Shown here piece after piece: positions 16,368-24,017 of a DNA stretch of 32,963 nucleotides. The stretch comes from ARK-14 sp002899805 (lineage in GTDB: Archaea; Thermoproteota; Thermoprotei_A; Sulfolobales; Fervidicoccaceae), in the NCBI GenBank assembly GCA_039793985.1, contig JBAMMC010000026.1, forward strand, positions 1-32,963, in the 5' to 3' direction. The notes under the pieces were generated by a model, which was given only the letters and a program-made list of their open reading frames with translations, made no database searches and was not told the DNA's origin. The position numbers and the translations under genes are program-made. Each line of letters opens with the position of its first letter. Positions within the stretch are counted from its first letter, which is position 1.

Positions 16368-17155
16368 GCAGATTGAGGATCGGCGTCGGAAAGCTCGCGT
16401 CCTGCTCTGGATGCATAAACGAGCTCATATATGCTCTTCTCAGCGATCCGCTCCTCTCAGAAAGATTAGAAATAGTGTACTTCCCAGAGCTACAGGACAA
16501 CAACAGCCTCGAGGGGAGGTTCGACGTGTTCTTCTTGGAAGGCTCCGTAGTGAACAGAGAGCAGAGGGAGAAAGTAGAGGACATAAGGGAGAGGAGCAAG
16601 CTTGTGGTGGCTGTGGGAACATGTTCCACCTATGGGGGGATACAGTCCCTCAGGGACAGAACAGATATCGAAGAAGTTAAGCGTTTCGTATATCCTAGAC
16701 CTGAGCTCATAGATGTGGAAGAAGACGTATATTCAGTGCAGGAAGTAATCAAGACCGACCTCGCGATACCGGGTTGCCCCATAAATGGGGACTCCTTCTT
16801 GAGAGTTGCGAGGAAGCTGGTGCTTGGAGGAGGAGAGATCTCCATACCAGAGTCCCTATGCGCCGAGTGTAAGAGGAAGGGCATAGATTGCGTCTTCGTC
16901 AGAGGAAGATCATTCTGCATGGGCCCGATAATCTCTGCTGGGTGCGGGGCCATATGCCCGAGCTTTGGGAGGGGGTGCATTGGATGCTTCGGCCTCAGAT
17001 CTGATCTTGCTCCTAGAGATATAGAGAAGTTCGCCGAGAGAGTGGAAAAGATGGGTCTGGCTAGGAGAGAGGACGTATATTCTTTCGCTATGAGATTCAG
17101 CTATGCGAAGGATAAGGATCACTTCGAAAGAATAATGAAGGGGGGAAGGCAATGA
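16364..17155 (+). CDS. hydD: [NiFe] hydrogenase delta (small) subunit
   Basis: A 263-residue small subunit, cytoplasmic (no Tat signal). The proximal [4Fe-4S] cluster ligands are visible: CSGC at 14-17, GTCST with C87, and PGCPI with C138. A C-terminal Cys-rich part (CAEC...C, then SAGCGAICP and GCIGCFG, about 165-208) supplies the other clusters of the relay. The length is close to that of Pyrococcus sulfhydrogenase delta. GGAGGTGGAGGGG precedes the ATG, which overlaps the hydG stop (ATGA); its own stop overlaps hydA in the same way. Confidence 0.94.
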   Translation: MSRLRIGVGKLASCSGCINELIYALLSDPLLSERLEIVYFPELQDNNSLEGRFDVFFLEGSVVNREQREKVEDIRERSKLVVAVGTCSTYGGIQSLRDRTDIEEVKRFVYPRPELIDVEEDVYSVQEVIKTDLAIPGCPINGDSFLRVARKLVLGGGEISIPESLCAECKRKGIDCVFVRGRSFCMGPIISAGCGAICPSFGRGCIGCFGLRSDLAPRDIEKFAERVEKMGLARREDVYSFAMRFSYAKDKDHFERIMKGGRQ

Positions 17156-18426
17156 GTCTAGCTTCTCATGAAGCTCTCCTGACCAGGGTTGAGGGAGAGG
17201 GTAAGGTAAAGCTAATCTTTGGAGATAAAGGCATAGAGAGGGTTGAAGTGCATATAGTCGAGGCACCCAGATTCATTGAATATGCAATGAGGGGGAGGAA
17301 GCCAGCAGAAGTGCCAGAAATAGCCAGCAGGATCTGTGGAATATGCAGTGTATCGTATCAGATGGCGGCATCAACGGCGTTTGAACGTGGAATGGGGATA
17401 GATGTGCCCTATGAGCAGGAGAGGTTGAGGGAAGCCATATTCACTGCCGAGCATGTTAAGAGCAACGTGCTCCACATCCTTTACCTGCAGCTTCCAGATA
17501 TATTGGGGGCATCATCCTCTCTGGAAGTGTTCAAGAAGGATCCCTCTCTCCACAAGATGGCTGTAGACCTGTTCATGTGGTCCAGGAAGGTCATGAGGAT
17601 ACTTGGAGGAAGATACCACAACGTCGTGAACGTGAGGATCGGCGGGGTCTACAGGATGCCGGAGCAGTCTGAGGTGAGGTCCCTGTCCGTTGAGGCGGAA
17701 AGGGCGATAACCAATGCGAGGAAGCTCTCGGAGTTCGTTCTAGAAAACATCGAGAGGTTCCCAAGATACGAGCAGAAGATCAGAAAAATGGCGCTGTGTG
17801 ATTCTGTGGATTACCCCCTAGTTTCTAGGGAGATCTGCTATGAAGGAAGGAGGTTCGATGTGAGCGAATTCGAAGATGAGGTATTGCCGGAGCAAGTGTC
17901 ATATTCCAACTCACTGAGATATAGGACGAAAGCCGGAGAGATCTACGTTGTTGGACCAATCTCGAGATTCAGCACGTCTTTCTACAGCATGAGGGAGGAG
18001 GTGAGGAGGATGTTGAAATCTTTCGGTTTCTCTCCTCCCCTCAGGAACATTCACTGCAGTGTAGTTGCTAGGGCCGCCGAGCTCTATGAGTTCATACTGA
18101 GGCTCGCAGACTTCATAGATTCATATAGACCGGAGCAGGTCGAGGTCAAGGAAATAGCAATAGCTCCAGGCGTGTATTGGGGGGCAGTGGAGGCGCCAAG
18201 AGGTATATTGTACCATAGGTATAGGGTCAATGAGAGGGGAACTGTCGAAGAAGCAAACATCGTGCCTCCAACATCACAGAACCTCCTAGCTATGGAGGAA
18301 TTTTCTATGGAGCATCTGAGGAAAATAGGATTGGTTGGAGGAGAAGAGCTGAGAGGCGAAATGGTAAAAGAAGTTGGGAAGGTGATAAGGCAGTTCGATC
18401 CATGCATATCTTGCTCCGTCCACTGA
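17152..18426 (+). CDS. hydA: [NiFe] hydrogenase alpha (large, catalytic) subunit, group 3b type
   Basis: A 424-residue catalytic subunit. The four nickel-binding cysteines are RICGIC with C62 and C65, and DPCISC with C418 and C421. The cytoplasmic NADP-linked (group 3b) enzyme of this layout oxidises or makes H2 and, in Pyrococcus, can also reduce sulfur. Two features are odd. The protein stops exactly at the His of DPCISCSVH, so there is no C-terminal peptide for a maturation endopeptidase to remove. Residue 69, usually His in the CxxCxxxH motif, is Tyr. Both should be checked against close relatives before any conclusion. No hyp maturation genes lie in the window. Confidence 0.94.
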   Translation: MSLASHEALLTRVEGEGKVKLIFGDKGIERVEVHIVEAPRFIEYAMRGRKPAEVPEIASRICGICSVSYQMAASTAFERGMGIDVPYEQERLREAIFTAEHVKSNVLHILYLQLPDILGASSSLEVFKKDPSLHKMAVDLFMWSRKVMRILGGRYHNVVNVRIGGVYRMPEQSEVRSLSVEAERAITNARKLSEFVLENIERFPRYEQKIRKMALCDSVDYPLVSREICYEGRRFDVSEFEDEVLPEQVSYSNSLRYRTKAGEIYVVGPISRFSTSFYSMREEVRRMLKSFGFSPPLRNIHCSVVARAAELYEFILRLADFIDSYRPEQVEVKEIAIAPGVYWGAVEAPRGILYHRYRVNERGTVEEANIVPPTSQNLLAMEEFSMEHLRKIGLVGGEELRGEMVKEVGKVIRQFDPCISCSVH

Positions 18427-18472
18427 ACTTCCTACTTCATGGCAGATAGCTCACCTTTGTTTTGATTAATGT

Positions 18473-19633
18473 TCAGCGTATCCTCAGGACATAAGCAGCG
18501 TTTATAGCGTGAAGGACAGCAGCGAATAGCAGGTGTCCATATCCGCCCGGAATTATGCTCCTAAGGGCACCCCCTACGAATGGAGAGGGTATCGCTGCTA
18601 TGGTGGCGTAGAAGTTTATAGAAGCCATATATATGCCTCTTCTCTCACCCGTTGTCTTCTTCATGAAGTATGAGCTGTAGCTCGGGGCCCATGATGCTAT
18701 GTTCAATCCGAGCAGGGCGAACGATGAAGATAGCGCTACGATGTCTCCTCCTTCCACGATTCCTACAGCCAGCATGATTGCCGATAGGGATGTCAGTATC
18801 TCCGAGAGCGACAGGAGCTTTCTAGGATCCCATCTGTCAGCCAAGATCCCCATGGGGAATTGGAAGATGAGCCAAGCTGCATTCTGGATTGAGTACAGAA
18901 GGGCGGAGCTCTGAATGGAAATGCCCTCTGAAGCTGTAAGGGCGAAGATGAGAGGCACCCAAATGTAATAGGCGAACCTATCCAGTGTGGCAAATGTTGC
19001 GAATCCCCTGAGCTCGCTTGGTATGGATGAAATCCCCCATCCTTTGTACATAACCCCGCTCTTTCCAGTTTTCATGAAGAATGAGACCAAGGCTGAGCCC
19101 ACGAACATTGAGGAGGAGAACGAGAAGACTCCGAAGAAGCCGAAGGATCCCTTGAGGAGATCTCCGATGATTGGACCAAAGATCATCGCTACTGCGGTGC
19201 CGGTCATCGCCATCCCTACGACGGAGCCGGTTTTGACTCCTCCGATCTCAATAGCCAACAAGTTCCTGGCAACTGCTCCCCCTAAGAATGCTGAGTTCAA
19301 TGCCAGGACGGAAAAGAAGAAAGAAACGGGTGAAATGCTGAGGAGGGCGATGACGGGGGATAGAGAGCCAACAGCGGATGTTATGAAGACAGCTCTCTCC
19401 CTTCCAACCAAGTCAGAGATCTTGCCTATGTTGAGTATGAAGAGGGCTACCAAGATGTAGGAAATGGACTCCAGCTTCGATTGGAAGGAGTAGTCTATTC
19501 CGTTATGCTCCGCATAATACCTGAGCTGATAGCTGTAGGATGAGAAAGCTAGTCCGAAGAGCGTATAAGTTGCGAACAGAAGCACCGAGTACTTCCTGAG
19601 GTCATAGTGTGAGCTTTTAAATTCGGCGTTCAA
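18473..19633 (-). CDS. MFS transporter of unknown substrate
   Basis: About 386 residues with roughly twelve hydrophobic segments. A motif A-like loop, GKISDLVGRERAV, follows the second segment and a related loop, GILADRWDPRKL, follows the eighth, as expected for the two halves of an MFS permease. The substrate cannot be told. I choose TTG 19633 because GGTGAT ends four bases upstream; GTG 19642 is part of that site. It converges on hydA and is divergent from the Nudix gene with only 29 bases between the start codons, so its promoter probably lies within the Nudix coding region (GGATAAAAG at 19682-19690 read on the minus strand). Confidence 0.85.
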   Translation of the reverse strand: MNAEFKSSHYDLRKYSVLLFATYTLFGLAFSSYSYQLRYYAEHNGIDYSFQSKLESISYILVALFILNIGKISDLVGRERAVFITSAVGSLSPVIALLSISPVSFFFSVLALNSAFLGGAVARNLLAIEIGGVKTGSVVGMAMTGTAVAMIFGPIIGDLLKGSFGFFGVFSFSSSMFVGSALVSFFMKTGKSGVMYKGWGISSIPSELRGFATFATLDRFAYYIWVPLIFALTASEGISIQSSALLYSIQNAAWLIFQFPMGILADRWDPRKLLSLSEILTSLSAIMLAVGIVEGGDIVALSSSFALLGLNIASWAPSYSSYFMKKTTGERRGIYMASINFYATIAAIPSPFVGGALRSIIPGGYGHLLFAAVLHAINAAYVLRIR

Positions 19634-19637
19634 ATAT

Positions 19638-19651
19638 ATCACCGCGGTGAT
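19638..19651. promoter_or_regulatory. Palindrome made of two head-to-head GGTGAT ribosome binding sites
   Basis: ATCACCGCGGTGAT is a perfect 14-base palindrome between the divergent MFS and Nudix starts. Each half is a GGTGAT that fits the archaeal 16S 3' end. The minus half is four bases from its TTG and the plus half 11 bases from the Nudix TTG. It could also act as an operator or form a hairpin in both leaders. Confidence 0.6.
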
Positions 19652-19662
19652 CGGAGCTGGAG

Positions 19663-20160
19663 TTGAAGTTCTCGGGAAAGAGGATAAAAGTGTTCTCGGG
19701 AAAGGTCAAGTCGCCCGATGGAACGGAAACGTACAGGGAGATCGTGAGGCATCCTGGGGCAGTGGTTATCCTGGCGATCTCCGGGGGGAGGATCCTCCTG
19801 ATAAAGCAGTACAGACATGCCATAGGCAAGTGGATATTCGAGCTCCCCGCAGGAACGCTGGAGGAAGGGGAGGATCCCGGTGATGCGGCAGAGAGGGAGC
19901 TGGCTGAGGAGACTGGGTACAGAGCTGGGGCGATGAAGAAGCTCATAAGTTTCTACTCATCCCCGGGGATTTCTGATGAAGTCCTGCATCTGTACCTCGC
20001 AGAAGAACTCGAAGAGGGAAGACCCAGCAGAGAACAGGGAGAGTTGATAGATAACGTCTGGATACCTCTAGAGGATGCCTTGAAAATGATAGAGAAAAAT
20101 GAGATTGAAGATGCCAAAACCATTGTTTCTATCCTCTATTACGCCACGTTCCTCCGATGA
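19663..20160 (+). CDS. Nudix hydrolase, ADP-ribose pyrophosphatase-like
   Basis: A 165-residue enzyme with a perfect Nudix box: G, E and the REL-EE-G residues in PAGTLEEGEDP followed by AERELAEETGY, around 66-90. The context before it (HPGAVVILA, ILLIKQYRHAIGKW, ELPAG) and the later EQGE resemble archaeal ADP-ribose pyrophosphatases, which cut ADP-ribose to AMP and ribose 5-phosphate; the exact substrate is inferred. The start is TTG 19663 with GGTGATCGGAG upstream. A TATA-like TTTTAAATT at 19615-19623 lies inside the divergent MFS gene. The 3' end overlaps the convergent NifX-like gene by 22 bases. Confidence 0.9.
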   Translation: MKFSGKRIKVFSGKVKSPDGTETYREIVRHPGAVVILAISGGRILLIKQYRHAIGKWIFELPAGTLEEGEDPGDAAERELAEETGYRAGAMKKLISFYSSPGISDEVLHLYLAEELEEGRPSREQGELIDNVWIPLEDALKMIEKNEIEDAKTIVSILYYATFLR

Positions 20161-20558
20161 TGCGACTCGTGGCTGTGCTCATCGTCTTCAATTTCGAAGG
20201 GCTCACTGGCCTCTTTCAGTTCCCCTCTGAGCAGAGCATCGATCGCTTCTTGAAGCAAAGGCATCTTGTTATCTATGTTCGGATAGAAGTAGACCTTTAT
20301 CCCGTTTTCCCTAAAATGATCGAAAGCTCCCCTACCCATTCCCAGAGCTATGATGCTGTCGGGCTTTTTAGATAGGATCATCTCAGTGATCCCCCTTCCT
20401 CTGCCGTGCTCATGCTCCTTGAAGGGATTCTCTAAGACTTCTATCGACTCTATTTTCCCCTCTTTCAATTCAACGAAGGCAAAATAGGGGGCTCTGCCGA
20501 AGTGCGGGAAAAGGAGCAGGTCCTTTCCCCTCTTAGCCACACTTGTTGCTATCTTCAA
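20139..20558 (-). CDS. NifX/NafY-like (dinitrogenase iron-molybdenum cofactor family) protein with His-rich tail
   Basis: A 139-residue protein of the COG1433 type: MKIATSVAKRG at the start, FPHFGRAPYFAFVE, a GRGRGITEMIL turn, ALGMGRGAFDHF and IKVYFYPN. Family members bind Fe-S or molybdenum-iron cofactors, but many archaeal ones occur without nitrogenase and have no known role. No nif gene is visible here. The last 20 residues are His- and Glu-rich (EDDEHSHESHHRR), a possible metal-binding tail. The TTG start lies three bases past the tldE stop and follows GAGGTGTGAT, so it is the third gene of the tldD-tldE operon. Its 3' end overlaps the Nudix gene on the other strand. Confidence 0.85.
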   Translation of the reverse strand: MKIATSVAKRGKDLLLFPHFGRAPYFAFVELKEGKIESIEVLENPFKEHEHGRGRGITEMILSKKPDSIIALGMGRGAFDHFRENGIKVYFYPNIDNKMPLLQEAIDALLRGELKEASEPFEIEDDEHSHESHHRRNVA

Positions 20559-20561
20559 ACA

Positions 20562-21890
20562 TCACACCTCGGGTCTCGATAGTTCAACTCCCCTTATTAA
20601 TGATGATGGGGATCTCGTCGGTGTGTCTACCTCCCACCACCAGACGTCGCTCCTTTCCCTGGTCATGTTTTCTATGCTCTTGAGGAGCCTTGGGAATGAA
20701 GAAGATAGCCTTATCCTTCCAACGTTACCTACGACTTCCCCATCTTCGATTAGGAGGGCTGCATCTCTCGATACTGTCGAGAACTGACCCTCCACGTAGT
20801 TCTGGAGCCTAGTATACCAGTTGTTCATTATCAATACGCCGTTCCTGAGCTCTTCGATCATCTCTCCTTCCTTCATGTCCATTCCGCGGATTTCCAGGTT
20901 CCATGCCCTCGGCATAATCCAGCCGGCGTTCCCAGTGCTCTTCGAACCGTTTTTCGATGCAGTGGCGCCGTTGTGGAGTAGCGTCTTCAGTTTGCCATCC
21001 TCTATTATTGCTTTATCGGAAGTCTCGACCCCCTCATCATCGAATGATGCTCCTCTCGGGAGGAGAGGATCGCGTGGTCTGTCGTAGAGGGAGAATGAGT
21101 TCGATGCGACGATATCTCCAGCCTTGTATTTGGAGAGGAAAGAGTATCCCATCATCGTCGCAAGAGCGGAGGACATCATCGCGAGAATATTCATTAAATT
21201 ACCCATCACCATGGGAGAGAGGATGACGTCGTACTTCCCTGGGGAGAATTCAGCTTGCTTCTTTGAGAGGTGGGCAATTTCTCCGGCCTTCCTACCAACC
21301 TCCTTCAGAGAGCTGTCATCTATCCTCGTCGATCCGAGGCTCCAGTGACCACTACCTTCCCCGGAGAACGCCCTCAGATGGAGACCTATGGAGCTCCTCT
21401 CCTCTTCCCCCTCGAACCCAGCAGTAGTGATGAGGGCCCTCCTGTAGACTTCCAGGCTGAGCGTTCCCGATACTCTGTCTACATTGCTCCTCATTGCTTC
21501 TTCCACTGCATCCTCCACGAGCGAAGCTGGGTCTTCGAGACCTCTCTTGATGCGGTCATCTACAACGTTCTGGATCCTCAACCCCTCTTTTGGCTCGGGA
21601 AGGGGGGAATATAGCTCCGATCTCTCCACTTTCTTTGCAATATTCTCCAGTTTGCCTGTCTCTTCAGCTATCCTCCTCGGATCAGACGTAGCAAGCTCCA
21701 GAACTATGAGCCTTCCGTCGAGCCCCAGCCTGAGATATGAATCTACTGTCTTCCACCTCTGCACTACAGCCGCTTCGCCATCCCATATTTTCACCAGGGC
21801 TCTGTCCCTCTCGATTACCAAGACTGCGGCATCCTGCCAGCTCCTTCCAACCGATCTGAGTATCTGAGATGCAACTTCCAGGGCGCACAT
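20562..21890 (-). CDS. tldE: TldE/PmbA-type peptidase-associated protein
   Basis: A 442-residue member of the TldD/PmbA family that lacks the HExxxH zinc motif and serves as the non-catalytic partner of TldD. Marks include LSPMVMGNLMNILA, YDRPRDPLLPRGASFDDEGVET and the ending VGNVGRIRLSS. TldD and TldE form a heterodimeric protease that degrades unfolded small peptides and in bacteria matures microcins and CcdA-type substrates. The start is ATG 21890, seven bases after GGTGAT; a GTG at 21899 lies in that site. The spacing to tldD is one base, so the pair is co-translated. Confidence 0.9.
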   Translation of the reverse strand: MCALEVASQILRSVGRSWQDAAVLVIERDRALVKIWDGEAAVVQRWKTVDSYLRLGLDGRLIVLELATSDPRRIAEETGKLENIAKKVERSELYSPLPEPKEGLRIQNVVDDRIKRGLEDPASLVEDAVEEAMRSNVDRVSGTLSLEVYRRALITTAGFEGEEERSSIGLHLRAFSGEGSGHWSLGSTRIDDSSLKEVGRKAGEIAHLSKKQAEFSPGKYDVILSPMVMGNLMNILAMMSSALATMMGYSFLSKYKAGDIVASNSFSLYDRPRDPLLPRGASFDDEGVETSDKAIIEDGKLKTLLHNGATASKNGSKSTGNAGWIMPRAWNLEIRGMDMKEGEMIEELRNGVLIMNNWYTRLQNYVEGQFSTVSRDAALLIEDGEVVGNVGRIRLSSSFPRLLKSIENMTRERSDVWWWEVDTPTRSPSSLIRGVELSRPEV

Positions 21891-21891
21891 A

Positions 21892-23337
21892 TCAATCACC
21901 CAACCCCCTGATTTTCACGCTGGAGAGCCTTATGTTGGGCCCACCAAACCATACTGGAACTTCCTGATGAGGTTCCCCCTTACCGCAGGTTCCTGGAAAG
22001 AATTTCAAGTTCTTGTCCTTTGCCGTGAGCTTTCCGTAGAATTCTCCGGTCGTTATCTCCACGACCGGATTGAGAATTGGTTCAGCTATTTCCCCTTTCC
22101 TTATGATATAGGACTCCAGCCCAACATATCTCTGGTTCCACCTGATGTCATCGATGTTCCATTCCATATAGCTCTTGATATATACGCCGAATTCTATGTC
22201 CTCTATGAGCTCATCGAAGCTCATGTCCCCCGGCTCCATGTAGGTGTTGCTCATTCTCACGATCGGCTCCGATGCATAGTTCATCGCCCTCGCAGCTCCG
22301 TTGCTCTTCGTGTTCAACATGTATGCCGTCTCCCTGTTCAAGAGGGGTTCCCAGATGAGCCCTTCCTTGTATAGGTATCTCGGCCTAGCGGGTACCCCCT
22401 CATCATCGAAGAGATAGAAGCCCATGCTGCCTGGAACTGTGGGATCCTCTATCACTGTAGCGAGCTCGCTCCCTATTTTCGTCCCAAATTTCTCTGGCTT
22501 CACGAAAGATTCTCCCGCCTGCGCTGCCTCCCTCCCCAGGATTCTATCTGCTTCCATCGGATGCCCGGAGGACTCATGCATCGCTAGTCCTACTATCTCC
22601 TGACCGAGGATCAGCTCTATCTTCTCGCTCGGGGGCCTCACGCCTTTCGTCAGCACTTTCTCGAGATTGGCTGCCTCCTCCCCAGCCTCTTCTGCGAGCT
22701 TCCATTCATCAAGAAGCTCGGCCCCTCCGCTCCCCCCGAACTCTCTCCACCTCTGCATCGTCCTTCCTCCATCTTCAATTACAAAGTTCAAGTAAGCATA
22801 TAGCCTGGGAATTCTCGAAGTTATTTGGGCTCCATCACTAGTCACAATCAGCTTTTCCTGCAGATGGGAGGAGAAGGACGCAACGAATACTGGGAGCTTG
22901 ACCGATCTAAGAGAGTCTCTGATCTTCTGCTCTATCCCCTTTCCCATCTCTATCAGCTCCTCCGCACCGAGATCATCTATCTTCCTCTTCTGGAAAGCCT
23001 CATAGGAAGCTCTACCGAGCCTCTCTTCGCTCAGCTCTATCTTCCTCTTCCTCAGTTTCCCCGCGGACCTGGCAGCGCTGAGCGCCCTCGAGAGAGCTTC
23101 TTTCATCGAAGACGGATCGAGGATGTTGGTTGAAGCGAATCCCATCCCTCCATCCAAGAGAACCCTTATTCCTACTCCACCTCCTCCATAGGAGGAGAAA
23201 CCTAGGACCTTGCCGTTCCTCATGCTGAGGTTACTTCCCTTATCGCTCTGAAATCTGATCTCTATGTATTTCGCCCCTTCCTTGAGACCCTCATCGATAA
23301 GTCGAGAGAAGAGGCTTTCCTCTATTTCAAGCTGCAT
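21892..23337 (-). CDS. tldD: TldD metalloprotease
   Basis: A 481-residue zinc peptidase of the TldD family. The metal site HESSGH (HExxxH) is in GLAMHESSGHPMEAD around 255-269, and the third ligand Cys lies in GTCGKGEPHQ near the C-terminus. Other family phrases are GGGGVGIRVL, DPTVPGSMGFYLFDDEGVPA and GAARAMNYASEP. It forms a barrel-like heterodimer with TldE that cleaves unfolded peptides. The ATG follows GGTGCAAAATC. It heads a minus-strand unit tldD, tldE, NifX-like, and is divergent from thymidine kinase with 71 bases between start codons. Confidence 0.94.
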   Translation of the reverse strand: MQLEIEESLFSRLIDEGLKEGAKYIEIRFQSDKGSNLSMRNGKVLGFSSYGGGGVGIRVLLDGGMGFASTNILDPSSMKEALSRALSAARSAGKLRKRKIELSEERLGRASYEAFQKRKIDDLGAEELIEMGKGIEQKIRDSLRSVKLPVFVASFSSHLQEKLIVTSDGAQITSRIPRLYAYLNFVIEDGGRTMQRWREFGGSGGAELLDEWKLAEEAGEEAANLEKVLTKGVRPPSEKIELILGQEIVGLAMHESSGHPMEADRILGREAAQAGESFVKPEKFGTKIGSELATVIEDPTVPGSMGFYLFDDEGVPARPRYLYKEGLIWEPLLNRETAYMLNTKSNGAARAMNYASEPIVRMSNTYMEPGDMSFDELIEDIEFGVYIKSYMEWNIDDIRWNQRYVGLESYIIRKGEIAEPILNPVVEITTGEFYGKLTAKDKNLKFFPGTCGKGEPHQEVPVWFGGPNIRLSSVKIRGLGD

Positions 23338-23367
23338 GATTTTGCACCAGGATAATGGTTGGGAAGG

Positions 23368-23376
23368 ATAAATATA
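23368..23376 (+). promoter_or_regulatory. TATA-like promoter of tdk
   Basis: ATAAATATA lies 33-41 bases before ATG 23409. The predicted start site near 23398 falls directly before the GGTGGAG ribosome binding site at 23399-23405, which supports the later start codon rather than ATG 23355. Confidence 0.55.
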
Positions 23377-23408
23377 CGCTTTTCTTCGATCTCCTTTTGG
23401 TGGAGAAA

Positions 23409-24017
23409 ATGAGCAGGGAAGCGAGGGATTTCGGTCTCACGGTAATAGTAGGTCCCATGTTTTCGGGAAAAACGACGGAACTTCTCAGGTTGCTCACGAG
23501 ATATAAGATGGCTGGCTACACCGTTGCGCTGCTCAAGCCATCCATAGATAAAAGGTACTCGGAAAGAGAAGTTGTCAGCCATGATGGCTTGAAGATGGAG
23601 GCGCTCGCTGTGGAGCCGAACTACTCGGGGCTCGAGGAGGCGCTGAGAAAGCTCGAGGACGTCGAAGTAATAGGCATCGACGAGCTTCAGTTCTTCGAAC
23701 CAGACATGAAGATAGTAGAATTGATTCTGAGGGTTAGTCTGGAGAAGAGGGTTTTCGTCGCTGCCCTCAACCTAGATTTCAGGGGAGAGCCTTGGGAGGT
23801 AGTTAAGGAGCTCCTTCCTAGGGCCGATGATGTCGTATCCCTCCAAGCTGTTTGCACGTATGTCGATCCGAAAACTGGGAAGAGGTGCGGAGCCCCTGCA
23901 ACAAGGACGCAGAGGCTCATAGACGGTAAGCCCGCTCCGCGGGATGCTCCCAGGATATTGATAGGGGGCAGAGAGAGCTATGAGCCCAGATGCAGGAGGC
24001 ACCACGAGATATCCTAG
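23409..24017 (+). CDS. tdk: Thymidine kinase (type II)
   Basis: A 202-residue enzyme that phosphorylates thymidine (and deoxyuridine) to the monophosphate for salvage. Walker A GPMFSGKTT is at about 15-23, and Walker B carries the catalytic Glu in GIDELQFF near 93. The zinc site is formed by VCTYVDPKTGKRC and PRCRRHH near the end. I start at ATG 23409 (MSREARDFGLTVIVG) because GGTGGAG lies three bases upstream and the TATA-like box rules against the in-frame ATG 54 bases earlier. The stop overlaps the stop of the convergent MFS gene in a shared CTAG. Confidence 0.95.
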   Translation: MSREARDFGLTVIVGPMFSGKTTELLRLLTRYKMAGYTVALLKPSIDKRYSEREVVSHDGLKMEALAVEPNYSGLEEALRKLEDVEVIGIDELQFFEPDMKIVELILRVSLEKRVFVAALNLDFRGEPWEVVKELLPRADDVVSLQAVCTYVDPKTGKRCGAPATRTQRLIDGKPAPRDAPRILIGGRESYEPRCRRHHEIS

